Assembly: GCF_946222815.1 (NCBI RefSeq)
Contig: NZ_CAMJRK010000023.1
Coordinates: 1 to 17,157 of the forward strand
Length of the DNA stretch: 17,157 nucleotides
Origin: an uncultured Leuconostoc sp.
GTDB lineage: Bacteria; Bacillota; Bacilli; Lactobacillales; Lactobacillaceae
Reading direction: 5' to 3'
The translations under genes were made by a program, and so were the position numbers. Below are positions 1 through 6,484 of the stretch, piece after piece; position 1 is the first letter of the stretch; the number at the start of each line of letters is the position of its first letter. A model generated the notes under the pieces. That model was not told the origin of the DNA, made no database searches, and was given only the letters and a program-made list of their open reading frames with translations.

Positions 1-312
1 ATGTAGCGCAACCATTTCACGTAAATAGGGGAACTGTTCTTTAAATTCTGATGGCGTTTTTGATCGACCATCTTTGTATTCTGGAAATAATTCACCTCGA
101 AAAGTTTCTTTTCCAGATGCCGCATCCCATGCTACAACAGCTAAATCTGGTTGCATTGGGTCAACAATTTGGTCTAAAAAATTATTGAATGCTACTAATG
201 CGTTGGTATGCAGTCCCTTATGTGAAATCATTCTATCAAGTTGATTGTACATCGCATAAAAAGCACGAAAAGCAAGTGAATTACCATCAATTAAAAGTAG
301 TTTTTTTGTCAT
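1..312 (-). CDS. polA: DNA polymerase I, N-terminal fragment (cut by window edge)
   Basis: Only the first 104 codons are in the window and the frame runs off the left edge. The protein opens MTKKLLLIDGNSLAFRAFYA, which is the start of the 5'-3' exonuclease (FEN-like) domain of Pol I. The first Asp of the metal site lies in LIDGNS. The segment GKETFRGELFPEYKDGR, near residues 73-89, also matches this domain. The enzyme fills gaps and removes RNA primers in replication and excision repair. The start is supported by AAAGGA seven bases upstream of the ATG. The gene follows closely after the terminator of the Bax-inhibitor-like gene and probably has its own promoter there. Whether the polymerase and proofreading domains are intact cannot be seen. 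Confidence 0.93.
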   Translation of the reverse strand, partial: MTKKLLLIDGNSLAFRAFYAMYNQLDRMISHKGLHTNALVAFNNFLDQIVDPMQPDLAVVAWDAASGKETFRGELFPEYKDGRSKTPSEFKEQFPYLREMVALH

Positions 313-336
313 TTTATATTCCTTTATCTATCTTCT

Positions 337-345
337 AGTGTAACA
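337..345 (-). promoter_or_regulatory. Probable extended -10 promoter of polA
   Basis: The minus strand reads TGTTACACT, an extended -10 (TGn plus TACACT, 4 of 6 to TATAAT). A start about seven bases further would give an 18-base leader that keeps the AAAGGA ribosome site. No good -35 is present: that position falls inside the preceding terminator hairpin. Inferred by pattern only. Confidence 0.38.
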
Positions 346-367
346 AAAAAACAGCCCTAAGGCTGTT
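345..367 (-). terminator. Rho-independent terminator after the Bax-inhibitor-like gene
   Basis: On the minus strand a 7-bp perfect stem (AACAGCC with GGCTGTT, four-base loop) is followed by seven T. It lies about 40 bases past the stop of the gene ending at 406, so it separates that gene from polA. Confidence 0.85.
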
Positions 368-405
368 AAATTTAATATCTATGTTAATTCCGCTATGAGC
401 GTTTA

Positions 406-1119
406 CTAGTCTCTTGACCCACCAACAACACCGAAAATTCGAATTAGAGCAAAGAATAAGTTTATAAAATCAAGATACAAACGTAAAGCGCCATTGACTG
501 CTAAACCAGTCGTATCAGCTTGACCAGCAAACTGATTATACATGAGCTTTAAATTTTGATTATCATACGCAGTATACAACGAGAAAACAACCACACTGAC
601 TCCCGAGATCAACAACGACACAATACCGTTATAAAATATAATATTAACCACTGATGCGACAACGAGACCAATCAATAAACCAAAAAGAATTGAACCCATG
701 CCAGTTAAATCGCGTTTTGTTAAAATACCATAAGTAGCCATACCACCAAATACTGCAGCAGCTGACACAAACGCCATAGTCACTGAAGCACCTGTATAAA
801 TTGCCAGTAATAATCCTAACGTCAAGCCTTCAACAACAGCAAATGCCATCAATAAGCCAAATGCTCGTGCTGGATTTTTAAATGTTGCACGCCCAATCAT
901 TGTCATAATTAATATTTGAATACCAAAAAGTGCTAATGTACCAACGATATTTCCTGCAATCAAAGCAGCCACTTGAGCCAAGAAAAATTTTTGTACAACA
1001 AACCCTGTAATTGCAGTAACCATAACAGCAATTGCCATAAAGGTATACGTTTGTTTGAAGAACGCACGCATACCTTCATCCATACCTGTTACGTCACGAC
1101 GTGTATTAATATTATCCAT
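406..1119 (-). CDS. Bax inhibitor-1 / YccA family integral membrane protein
   Basis: This 237-residue protein has a short hydrophilic N-terminus (about 22 residues) followed by about seven hydrophobic segments covering most of the chain. The Bax inhibitor-1 family has this shape and length. The late segment VVVFSLYTAYDNQNLK, near residues 175-190, is the family's typical region with a conserved Asp close to the last membrane helices. Members such as E. coli YccA and YbhL and B. subtilis YetJ act in the cytoplasmic membrane. YetJ is a pH-sensitive calcium leak channel and YccA interacts with the FtsH protease. Which role applies here is unknown. A clear AGGAG lies seven bases before the ATG. 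The gene has its own likely promoter and a strong terminator, so it can be expressed alone, although no terminator separates it from murC. Confidence 0.88.
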   Translation of the reverse strand: MDNINTRRDVTGMDEGMRAFFKQTYTFMAIAVMVTAITGFVVQKFFLAQVAALIAGNIVGTLALFGIQILIMTMIGRATFKNPARAFGLLMAFAVVEGLTLGLLLAIYTGASVTMAFVSAAAVFGGMATYGILTKRDLTGMGSILFGLLIGLVVASVVNIIFYNGIVSLLISGVSVVVFSLYTAYDNQNLKLMYNQFAGQADTTGLAVNGALRLYLDFINLFFALIRIFGVVGGSRD

Positions 1120-1192
1120 TTGAGTCTCCTCACATTAAATTCTTTAAGTAAAAAACCATACTAACTACTAATTGTAATTAATAGCTATCATA

Positions 1193-1201
1193 AGTATAAC
1201 A
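1193..1201 (-). promoter_or_regulatory. Probable extended -10 promoter of the Bax-inhibitor-like gene
   Basis: The minus strand reads TGTTATACT: a TGn extension plus TATACT, 5 of 6 to consensus. It lies about 75 bases before the ATG in an AT-rich gap. The expected -35 position is poor (TACAAA), so the call rests on the extended -10. Confidence 0.45.
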
Positions 1202-1269
1202 GATACTAGATTAAATTTGTATTAAAGCGCTTAATTTAAACCTGATATTATTGTCCTAACGGATACTTG

Positions 1270-2604
1270 TTATTGCAAATCCGTTCGTAATTGTCCGAGT
1301 AGTTTTTCGTAAGCAAATTCATATTTCTCAATATCTCCCGCACCCATAAATACCATCACAGCATTTTCATAGGGCATTAAAAGGCTCATATTGTTTTCTT
1401 CAATAATACCACCGAATTTACTGATTTCTGCACCAATTTCAGCTGAAGTAACCGCCCCCACTGCCTCACGAGCTGAGCCAAATATATTTGCTAAATACAC
1501 TTTATCTGCAGCTTCTAAGCTTTTAGCGAATTCATCTTTATATGCGATAACTCTTGAATAGGTATGGGGTTGAAAAATTGCAATAATTTGTTTATTCGGA
1601 TACTTTTGACGTGCTGCATCGAGTGTTGCATCAATTTCTGTTGGATGATGCGCATAATCGTCAATGACTGTAATATCAGCAATTTGCTTTTCGCTAAATC
1701 GACGCTTAACGCCTTGATAAGTCATTAAATAATCACGAATCAGACTTAAGTCGACTTTTTCCATGTAAGCAACTGCAATTACTGCTAAAGCATTTAAAAT
1801 ACTATGTTGACCAAACAACGGTACCGAAAATTCACCTAATGCTTCACCATGAAATGTGACATTAAAATGTGACCCTTGTGTTGATTTGTGAATATTTTCG
1901 GCCACAAAGTCATCATTATCAGGATTTGTGCCATAATAATACACGGTTGCTTTAGGGTTAAGTGCACGTAAATGCACATCGTCTCCCCAAGCAAAAATAG
2001 CTTTTTTGACATGATTAGCAAAATCAGAAAAAGCAGTTGTGACATCTTCAATATCTTTGTAATAATCAGGGTGATCAAAGTCAATATTTGTTAAAATAGC
2101 ATAATCTGGTGCATAATCCTTAAAATGACGTCGATATTCATCAGCCTCTACGACAAAAAACTGTGAGTTAGGAACACCACGACCTGTCCCATCCCCGATC
2201 AAATAAGAGGTTGGCGCAATATTTTTTAAAACATGCGCTAATAAACCAGTCGTTGACGTTTTACCATGCGCACCAGCAACGGCAATTGAAGTTGTTTGCA
2301 TGATTTGTTCTTGTACAGCATCAGGGTAAGTCATCATCTTAACACCCAATGCTAAGGCTCTGGCTACTTCAACTTGTTCATCAGAAAACGCATTGCCCCT
2401 AACAAAAATAGCCTCACTATATTTATTAACATTTTCTGCTTGAAATGGCAAAATTTTGATTCCTGCAGCTTCTAATGGTGCTTGTGTATAAGTATAGGTA
2501 TCTATATCAGAACCAATCACAACATTTCCTTGATCATGTAAAATCTGAGCCAAAGGGCCCATTCCAGTTCCCTTAATACCAATAAAATAATATGTTTTAG
2601 GCAT
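1270..2604 (-). CDS. murC: UDP-N-acetylmuramate--L-alanine ligase
   Basis: MurC adds L-alanine to UDP-N-acetylmuramic acid using ATP. This is the first amino-acid step of peptidoglycan precursor synthesis, in the cytosol. At 444 residues it has the normal length. The N-terminal nucleotide-sugar domain starts with FIGIKGTGMG (residues 7-16). The ATP-binding P-loop GAHGKTSTT is at 111-119. Further Mur-ligase motifs are VVEADEYRRHF (151-161), TNIDFDHPDYY (172-182) and DDYAHHPTEI in the C-terminal half. The start is set by AGGGGG six bases before the ATG. Its ATG overlaps by one base the stop of a 47-codon ORF, which itself follows ytpR by one base, so the three are probably co-translated. In Bacillus, ytpR also lies upstream of murC. 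No terminator is visible after it. Confidence 0.97.
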   Translation of the reverse strand: MPKTYYFIGIKGTGMGPLAQILHDQGNVVIGSDIDTYTYTQAPLEAAGIKILPFQAENVNKYSEAIFVRGNAFSDEQVEVARALALGVKMMTYPDAVQEQIMQTTSIAVAGAHGKTSTTGLLAHVLKNIAPTSYLIGDGTGRGVPNSQFFVVEADEYRRHFKDYAPDYAILTNIDFDHPDYYKDIEDVTTAFSDFANHVKKAIFAWGDDVHLRALNPKATVYYYGTNPDNDDFVAENIHKSTQGSHFNVTFHGEALGEFSVPLFGQHSILNALAVIAVAYMEKVDLSLIRDYLMTYQGVKRRFSEKQIADITVIDDYAHHPTEIDATLDAARQKYPNKQIIAIFQPHTYSRVIAYKDEFAKSLEAADKVYLANIFGSAREAVGAVTSAEIGAEISKFGGIIEENNMSLLMPYENAVMVFMGAGDIEKYEFAYEKLLGQLRTDLQ

Positions 2605-2747
2605 TATTTCCCCCTATTTAGTACAAATGTGAAATACTGCAGTTCACCTTTACGTAGTTCAAATATTAATTTTTTATACTGCGCATTTTCGTCATTTAAC
2701 GTGCGATAAATACGCGGTGCATTTTGCAATTTATTTTGTATTAACAT
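2604..2747 (-). CDS. Small 47-residue protein of unknown function between ytpR and murC
   Basis: This short frame is not recognised. It begins with ATG one base after the ytpR stop. It ends in TAA, whose last A is the first base of the murC ATG. It thus fills the whole 143-base gap without a break, which is the main argument that it is real. The product begins MLIQNKLQNAPRIYRT and is rich in Lys, Asn, Tyr and Leu. It is predicted soluble, with a likely helix near residues 18-33, and has no membrane segment or cysteine. No good Shine-Dalgarno precedes it, so translation would rely on ribosomes ending ytpR. It could mainly keep ribosomes moving into murC, whose AGGGGG site lies in its last codons. 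It could also be a remnant of a larger gene. Confidence 0.5.
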   Translation of the reverse strand: MLIQNKLQNAPRIYRTLNDENAQYKKLIFELRKGELQYFTFVLNRGK

Positions 2748-2748
2748 A

Positions 2749-3405
2749 TTAATATTCAGTATCCACTAAGCCATCTTTATATAATGCTTTCGCTTTATCA
2801 AAATCAAATGGTTCACCAATTTCACCAAAACTCTCTGGTAAAATTAAGGCGCCTGGCTTATCAGGCGCACCGTCCAATCGTAGTTCACGACCTGAAACAA
2901 TCATACCACTTGACGGTACACTTCGAAGTGCACCGTCCCAAATTAAGGCGCCCGATGGCATCATTGTCCCTGGTTGTGCGACAACAACCTTGATTCCTTC
3001 CTGCATATTTGGCGAGCCAGAAACAATTTGTAATACTTTCCCATCACTCACAGCTGTCGACGTAACTGATAGATGATCCGAATCAGGATGTGCCGTGATA
3101 CTTTTAACACGCCCAATGACTAGTTTTGATGCTTCTGCCACCAAAATATCATTAAATCCTGCTTCTCGAATCGCGTTATTCACAATTGTAATTTGATCCT
3201 TATTGAGAAAAATTTGACCATTTTGTAATGTTATATTTAATTGTTCGCCCAGACCAGCAATATTAAATCCTGTTGTTTCCTTCGTATCACTGTTTTGAAT
3301 ACGTGTGACTTGACCGTTTGTTGTGACTTGTTGGTTATCAGCATTAGGTGCTAAAACAATCACTAAAATATCCCCACATGCTTTTAAATTATAACTTGTT
3401 ATCAT
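2749..3405 (-). CDS. ytpR: YtpR family protein with C-terminal tRNA-binding (EMAP-type) domain
   Basis: This 218-residue protein has a family-specific N-terminal region (about 1-95) and a tRNA-binding OB-fold domain (about 97-205). The latter is like the N-terminus of bacterial PheRS beta and the C-terminus of some MetRS. Visible signatures are IGRVKSITAHPDSDHLSVT, then LQIVSGSPNMQEGIKVVVAQPGTMMPSG and VSGREL. YtpR proteins probably bind RNA, but their cellular job is not established. AAGGA eight bases before the ATG supports the start. A promoter can be proposed in the 80 bases after the mtnN terminator. The gene is followed immediately by the 47-codon ORF and murC, so it is the first gene of that run. 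Confidence 0.9.
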   Translation of the reverse strand: MITSYNLKACGDILVIVLAPNADNQQVTTNGQVTRIQNSDTKETTGFNIAGLGEQLNITLQNGQIFLNKDQITIVNNAIREAGFNDILVAEASKLVIGRVKSITAHPDSDHLSVTSTAVSDGKVLQIVSGSPNMQEGIKVVVAQPGTMMPSGALIWDGALRSVPSSGMIVSGRELRLDGAPDKPGALILPESFGEIGEPFDFDKAKALYKDGLVDTEY

Positions 3406-3435
3406 TTTTTAGTCCTTAACTTATTTCGTAATTTT

Positions 3436-3464
3436 ATGCTATCATATCTACTTTAAAAATACAA
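3436..3464 (-). promoter_or_regulatory. Possible promoter of the ytpR-murC run
   Basis: The minus strand offers TTGTAT, 17 bases, then TAGCAT preceded by TGA (a TGn extension). Each hexamer is a modest match. The -35 begins inside the T-run of the mtnN terminator, so the two signals overlap. Confidence 0.35.
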
Positions 3465-3481
3465 AAAGCCGCTATCGCGGC
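3463..3481 (-). terminator. Rho-independent terminator after mtnN
   Basis: The minus strand has a GC-only stem GCCGC/GCGGC around a four-base loop, followed by TTTTT. It starts five bases past the mtnN stop codon. Confidence 0.85.
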
Positions 3482-3485
3482 CGGA

Positions 3486-4160
3486 TTATACTTTACTGTC
3501 CAAATATGATAAAAGTAATCTAGCCGAAGCTTTTCCTGCTTCTACAACATACTCATCAAATACAATGCCAGAATCCCCATTCGCCAAATCTGATACGCCT
3601 CGTAAGACAATAAATGGCGTATTGAATTGATAAGCCACTTGTGCTACAGCTGCAGCTTCCATTTCAGCCAATACTGCTTCAGGGAAATGTGTCAAAATAC
3701 GTTGCTTGGCTTCATCTTGCACAAATTGATCACCTGATACAATAAGACCTGATTTAACTGTCGTTAATTCTGAAAACTCTTTAACAACTTGTTTATCTGC
3801 TTCATAATACAAAGGTCGGTTGGGTATTTGACCAAAATCATAGCCAAACACAGTAACATCAACATCTGAGTATGCAATGCGTGTTCCGACAACTTCATCG
3901 CCTATTTTCAGATCTGGATCTAGCGCACCCGCTGAGCCTGTATTAACAACTAGATCGGGTTGGAAATTGTCAATTAGCACAGTAGTAGCTGATGCTGCGG
4001 AAACTTTCCCAATACCTGATTCAGTTAGTACAACCTCATGTCCACGATATTGTCCAGTCGTAATTTCTGTGCCACCATGGCGCCTTGTGACTGTATTTTC
4101 TAATGCAGCAATTAAATCAATTTTTTCTTCCGCCATTGGCGTGATAATTCCAATTTTCAT
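3486..4160 (-). CDS. mtnN: 5'-methylthioadenosine / S-adenosylhomocysteine nucleosidase
   Basis: The enzyme cleaves adenine from 5'-methylthioadenosine and S-adenosylhomocysteine, by-products of polyamine synthesis and SAM-dependent methylation. It also feeds autoinducer-2 synthesis if LuxS is present. The 224-residue length is typical. Opening MKIGIITPMAEE places the catalytic-site Glu at residue 12. NTGSAGAL is at 73-80, EMEAA with the ribose-binding Glu at 166-170, and VSDLANGDSG with the catalytic Asp191 at 189-198. All key residues of the E. coli enzyme (E12, E174, D197) have counterparts. No good Shine-Dalgarno precedes the ATG. Instead an inverted repeat ends two bases before it, which may control translation. 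The gene follows csp, NUDIX and orf98 but is 124 bases from orf98, with a possible promoter of its own. Confidence 0.96.
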   Translation of the reverse strand: MKIGIITPMAEEKIDLIAALENTVTRRHGGTEITTGQYRGHEVVLTESGIGKVSAASATTVLIDNFQPDLVVNTGSAGALDPDLKIGDEVVGTRIAYSDVDVTVFGYDFGQIPNRPLYYEADKQVVKEFSELTTVKSGLIVSGDQFVQDEAKQRILTHFPEAVLAEMEAAAVAQVAYQFNTPFIVLRGVSDLANGDSGIVFDEYVVEAGKASARLLLSYLDSKV

Positions 4161-4162
4161 AA

Positions 4163-4198
4163 TTAAGTGACCAACAATTTATTAGCATCAACACTTAA
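4163..4198 (-). promoter_or_regulatory. Inverted repeat abutting the mtnN start codon
   Basis: TTAAGTG and CACTTAA form a perfect 7-bp stem with a 22-base loop. In the mRNA the 3' arm ends two bases before the AUG, so the folded form would occupy the ribosome entry site, and no Shine-Dalgarno is visible. It has no T-run and is not a terminator. A regulatory role is inference. Confidence 0.35.
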
Positions 4199-4273
4199 GG
4201 TCGTACATATAAACTTGTTAGTAAATTCCCTTTCATTCTAAGTATTGTCGTTAATTCAGTGTCGCTTTATTGA

Positions 4274-4282
4274 TTTATAACA
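4274..4282 (-). promoter_or_regulatory. Possible extended -10 promoter of mtnN
   Basis: The minus strand reads TGTTATAAA (TGn plus TATAAA), just past the stop codon of the preceding gene. It would give a leader of roughly 105 bases. No convincing -35 is present. Confidence 0.38.
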
Positions 4283-4284
4283 TA

Positions 4285-4581
4285 TTAATTTACAAGAAAA
4301 AAGAACGCATAAGTTGCCACAATTAAAATTAATAGTGCACAAATTGTGAGGTTGTAGCGATGCGTTAGACGTTTTGATTTTCCTAATGCTGTGAGTTTAC
4401 CATCAGATCCGAGTTCATAACGTCCTTTACGTGTCAGGCGCATTTCCTCACGAGTTTCTGGTGCCACAACAGTTATTTTTGTAGGGTGCTCTCTGGCATA
4501 ATTTTTTTCAACTCGGCTGCGTTCTTTTTCACGCTTTTTTTGAGCTTTTTTGGCTGCCCTTCGCGATAGTTCTTCAGACAT
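4285..4581 (-). CDS. Small membrane-anchored protein with a highly charged N-terminus, function unknown
   Basis: This 98-residue protein is not recognised as a named family. Residues 1-30 are almost all charged and Ala-rich (RRAAKKAQKKREKERSR) and probably helical. About residues 30-75 are polar. Residues 77-97 (LTICALLILIVATYAFFFLV) form one transmembrane helix that ends the protein. It would be a tail-anchored or single-pass membrane protein, and the positive N-terminal part would stay in the cytosol by the positive-inside rule. AGAGG lies before the ATG at suitable spacing. The start is one base after the NUDIX stop, so the two are almost certainly co-translated. From memory, a similar small gene sits between a NUDIX gene and mtnN in other lactic acid bacteria, but I cannot check this here. 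Confidence 0.82.
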   Translation of the reverse strand: MSEELSRRAAKKAQKKREKERSRVEKNYAREHPTKITVVAPETREEMRLTRKGRYELGSDGKLTALGKSKRLTHRYNLTICALLILIVATYAFFFLVN

Positions 4582-4582
4582 T

Positions 4583-5134
4583 TTAACCTCTTAAATAAGA
4601 CCAGTACAAAAACGCTAATATTGTTTTTTGATCATTCAACTGACCAGTTTCAAATAATACTTTCATCTCATCAAATGATACTGTCACCAGATCTAGCGAC
4701 TCACCTAAATCCCTTGGTAACTGATGTTCTTCACTAACCGATTCGAGATCTTGAGCAATATAAACATGCATATAGGCATCAGAAAAACCAACTGTTTCAA
4801 AAAATCCTACGATGCGCTTAATCACACCAGCAGTCATACGTAGCTCTTCGTTAAGTTCACGTGCCACTGCGTGTTCAGGTTGATCAAAATCACGCTCATC
4901 AAGCTTACCAGCAGGTATTTCTAAAATAAAATCACCAATAGACGCGCGATACTGTTTTTCTAATATCATATGATTTTCATCGACAAATGGTAACACTGCG
5001 ATGGCTGGGACATGTCTGACAATATCACGTTCTGCTTGGCGGTCATTGTATAACTTAACTGATTGCGCTTCAATGCTAAAGATTGGTCCTTTATACACCG
5101 TTTTTGAACTAATAAGATGTTCACGCTCTGCCAT
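4583..5134 (-). CDS. NUDIX hydrolase, ADP-ribose pyrophosphatase type
   Basis: This 183-residue protein resembles the NudF/YqkG group, which hydrolyses ADP-ribose to AMP and ribose 5-phosphate. Residues 42-76 (VPAIAVLPF through EIPAGKLDE) match the strand and loop leading into the NUDIX box. The box core RELNEEL is at 92-98 and keeps the metal-binding Glu93, Glu96 and Glu97. It departs from the standard G-x5-E-x7-REUxEExGU: there are seven residues instead of five after Gly76, Asp replaces the first Glu, and Arg99 replaces the usual Gly. FFETVGFSDA (111-120) fits the family's downstream specificity loop. Its ATG overlaps the cold-shock gene's stop by one base (TAATG) and there is no strong Shine-Dalgarno, so translation is coupled. 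The substrate is inferred. Confidence 0.88.
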   Translation of the reverse strand: MAEREHLISSKTVYKGPIFSIEAQSVKLYNDRQAERDIVRHVPAIAVLPFVDENHMILEKQYRASIGDFILEIPAGKLDERDFDQPEHAVARELNEELRMTAGVIKRIVGFFETVGFSDAYMHVYIAQDLESVSEEHQLPRDLGESLDLVTVSFDEMKVLFETGQLNDQKTILAFLYWSYLRG

Positions 5135-5358
5135 TATGTATCAACCACTTGCGTCGTAATTGGACTGACTTGCGCTGCCTGATAATTCTTAAACCCTTGG
5201 ACGAGGACATAATTCACCTTTTCCCCTTGAATAAGTGATTTAAAACCTACCATATCAATGCCATTAAAATGTACAAAGACATCTTCGCCACCATCGTCGG
5301 GTATAATGTAGCCGTAGCCACGTTCTTTTTGCCAAATTTTTACTATTCCTGTTTTCAT
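5134..5358 (-). CDS. Cold-shock-domain (CspA family) nucleic-acid-binding protein
   Basis: This 74-residue protein is a single cold-shock OB-fold. It opens MKTGIVKIWQKERGYGYI. The RNP1 motif, usually KGFGFI, is RGYGYI (residues 13-18), with Tyr for both Phe. RNP2 is VFVHF (27-31). CSPs bind single-stranded RNA and DNA and melt structure in mRNA. The middle (HFNGIDMVGFKSLIQGEKVNYVL) fits the family, while the C-terminus is less typical. This variation plus operon placement suggests a divergent paralogue rather than the major cold-shock protein. The start is certain from homology, yet the promoter -10 lies only six bases upstream. The mRNA would then begin at the A of the ATG, with no leader and no Shine-Dalgarno. 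The gene heads the csp-NUDIX-orf98 run. Confidence 0.92.
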   Translation of the reverse strand: MKTGIVKIWQKERGYGYIIPDDGGEDVFVHFNGIDMVGFKSLIQGEKVNYVLVQGFKNYQAAQVSPITTQVVDT

Positions 5359-5364
5359 ATTCTT

Positions 5365-5394
5365 ATTATAACAAAAAAGGTTCTACTATGTCAG
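5365..5394 (-). promoter_or_regulatory. Strong promoter of the csp operon (leaderless geometry)
   Basis: The minus strand has CTGACA (5 of 6 to TTGACA), an 18-base spacer and TATAAT, a perfect -10 preceded by TGT, so it is also extended. If the last T of the -10 is at -7, position +1 is the A of the csp ATG at 5358. This is the best promoter match in the window. Confidence 0.75.
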
Positions 5395-5481
5395 GTCGTA
5401 TAAAAATTAAATAGCTTTCTATCTCATATTAAGGCCTTTTAATAGCAAAGACAGCTACGTTACTGTTGTTTTTCAAGGCAA

Positions 5482-6390
5482 TCATAATTTTTCAATTTCA
5501 GGATTAAATTTAAACCCATTGCTTGTACCCTTTACAATCAGCCTTATTTTTTGACCACGATACTGCACACCAGGTAAAAATAAAGTTTTTAAAAGATCAA
5601 GTACACTGTGTCCTAGTGTTTTAATGACTTTGAAACTAGAATGCCGACGTCGAGAAGTTAATAGGCGATTACGATATTCAAATAAGTATCGTGGTAGACG
5701 ACTAACTACTACTTCACCAACAATATCGCCAGGTTCTGAATTAAATTGACTAGCATGTATGACAATTGATTGGCGGACGAAATAGCCAGACATCTCACGC
5801 GCTGCACGTTCGGTATACTCAATATCATCACCCCAAATAAAGTATTCTTTTTGAGGTAAGCCAATTTTTTGAATGAGCTCACGTTTAAAGATAGTAGATA
5901 CAAAAGTTGCATGTTTGATAGGTAGCCACTTTTCATCACCATGATATATTGCACGCTTATTACCATTTAGTAACCCAGGCATGTTCATTTTAGCCAAATT
6001 ACCATCTGTCCACTCGACTTTACTTGCTCCCCAACCCGCCAACGTATTATTATCAAACATATCTAATAATTTTGTTAGCGCATCGGCTGTCGGCATAGAA
6101 TCATCATCCATTAACCATACAAAATCGTCACTTGTTTGTTCAAAAAAATGACGAATGCCTGAATTAAAACCACCTGCACCGCCTATATTTTGTGGTAAAT
6201 GCACAATGATCAGGCGCTCATCTGACATGCTATCCAAATATTCACTTGTGCCATCAGTACTTGCACCGTCAATAATAATTAGATGTTTCAACTTATTGGT
6301 ATTTTGACTTAAAATTTTTTGAATCGATTTTTTTAGTAGTGCCAACCGATTATACGTGACAAGAACTGCCGATACAGATAATTCTCTCAT
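5482..6390 (-). CDS. Family 2 glycosyltransferase, galactofuranosyl/rhamnosyl-transferase-like
   Basis: This soluble GT-A enzyme of about 302 residues begins SVSAVLVTYNRLALLKKSI. Next are IDGASTDGTSEYL (about 41-53), the family's NIGGAGGFNSGI (69-80) and the metal-binding WLMDDDS (93-99). A later WGDDIEYTERA, near residue 207, provides the usual acceptor-side acidic residues. NxGGAGGF together with WxDDxE is characteristic of the GlfT/rhamnosyltransferase subgroup. Since glf is encoded about 1.5 kb upstream in transcription order, transfer of galactofuranose to a surface glycan is a reasonable inference. Two ATGs lie side by side, at 6393 and 6390. AAGGAG is two bases from the first and five from the second, so the second is preferred. 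The gene stands alone: a terminator and a possible promoter lie before it, and I saw no terminator after it. Basic C-terminal segments may bind the membrane surface. Confidence 0.9.
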   Translation of the reverse strand: MRELSVSAVLVTYNRLALLKKSIQKILSQNTNKLKHLIIIDGASTDGTSEYLDSMSDERLIIVHLPQNIGGAGGFNSGIRHFFEQTSDDFVWLMDDDSMPTADALTKLLDMFDNNTLAGWGASKVEWTDGNLAKMNMPGLLNGNKRAIYHGDEKWLPIKHATFVSTIFKRELIQKIGLPQKEYFIWGDDIEYTERAAREMSGYFVRQSIVIHASQFNSEPGDIVGEVVVSRLPRYLFEYRNRLLTSRRRHSSFKVIKTLGHSVLDLLKTLFLPGVQYRGQKIRLIVKGTSNGFKFNPEIEKL

Positions 6391-6421
6391 CATAACTCCT
6401 TATTTGTTTAGCTACCAGTTT

Positions 6422-6451
6422 ATTATGAACTTAACCGGTTATTTGTGCGAA
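6422..6451 (-). promoter_or_regulatory. Possible promoter of the GT2 gene, with a palindrome in its spacer
   Basis: The minus strand reads TTCGCA (4 of 6), 18 bases, then CATAAT (5 of 6), about 30 bases before the ATG. The spacer contains the perfect 10-bp palindrome TAACCGGTTA (6432-6441), which could be an operator. It directly follows the tagD terminator. Confidence 0.4.
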
Positions 6452-6474
6452 TAAAAAAGGCTTTTCGCCCTTTT
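6452..6474 (-). terminator. Rho-independent terminator after tagD
   Basis: On the minus strand an 8-bp stem (AAAAGGGC with GCCTTTTT, one G-U pair, loop GAAAA) runs into a T-run. It begins 11 bases past the tagD stop. Confidence 0.78.
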
Positions 6475-6484
6475 AAACAAAAAA

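Noticed and set aside
1216..1246. Inverted repeats (TTAAATT/AATTTAA and TTAAAGCGCTTAA) after murC
   Set aside because: Very AT-rich, with no T-run on either side, so there is no basis to call a terminator or operator.
5395..5481. Search for a terminator between the GT2 gene and csp
   Set aside because: Only 4-bp stems were found, with no proper T-run. Nothing is called in this 87-base gap.
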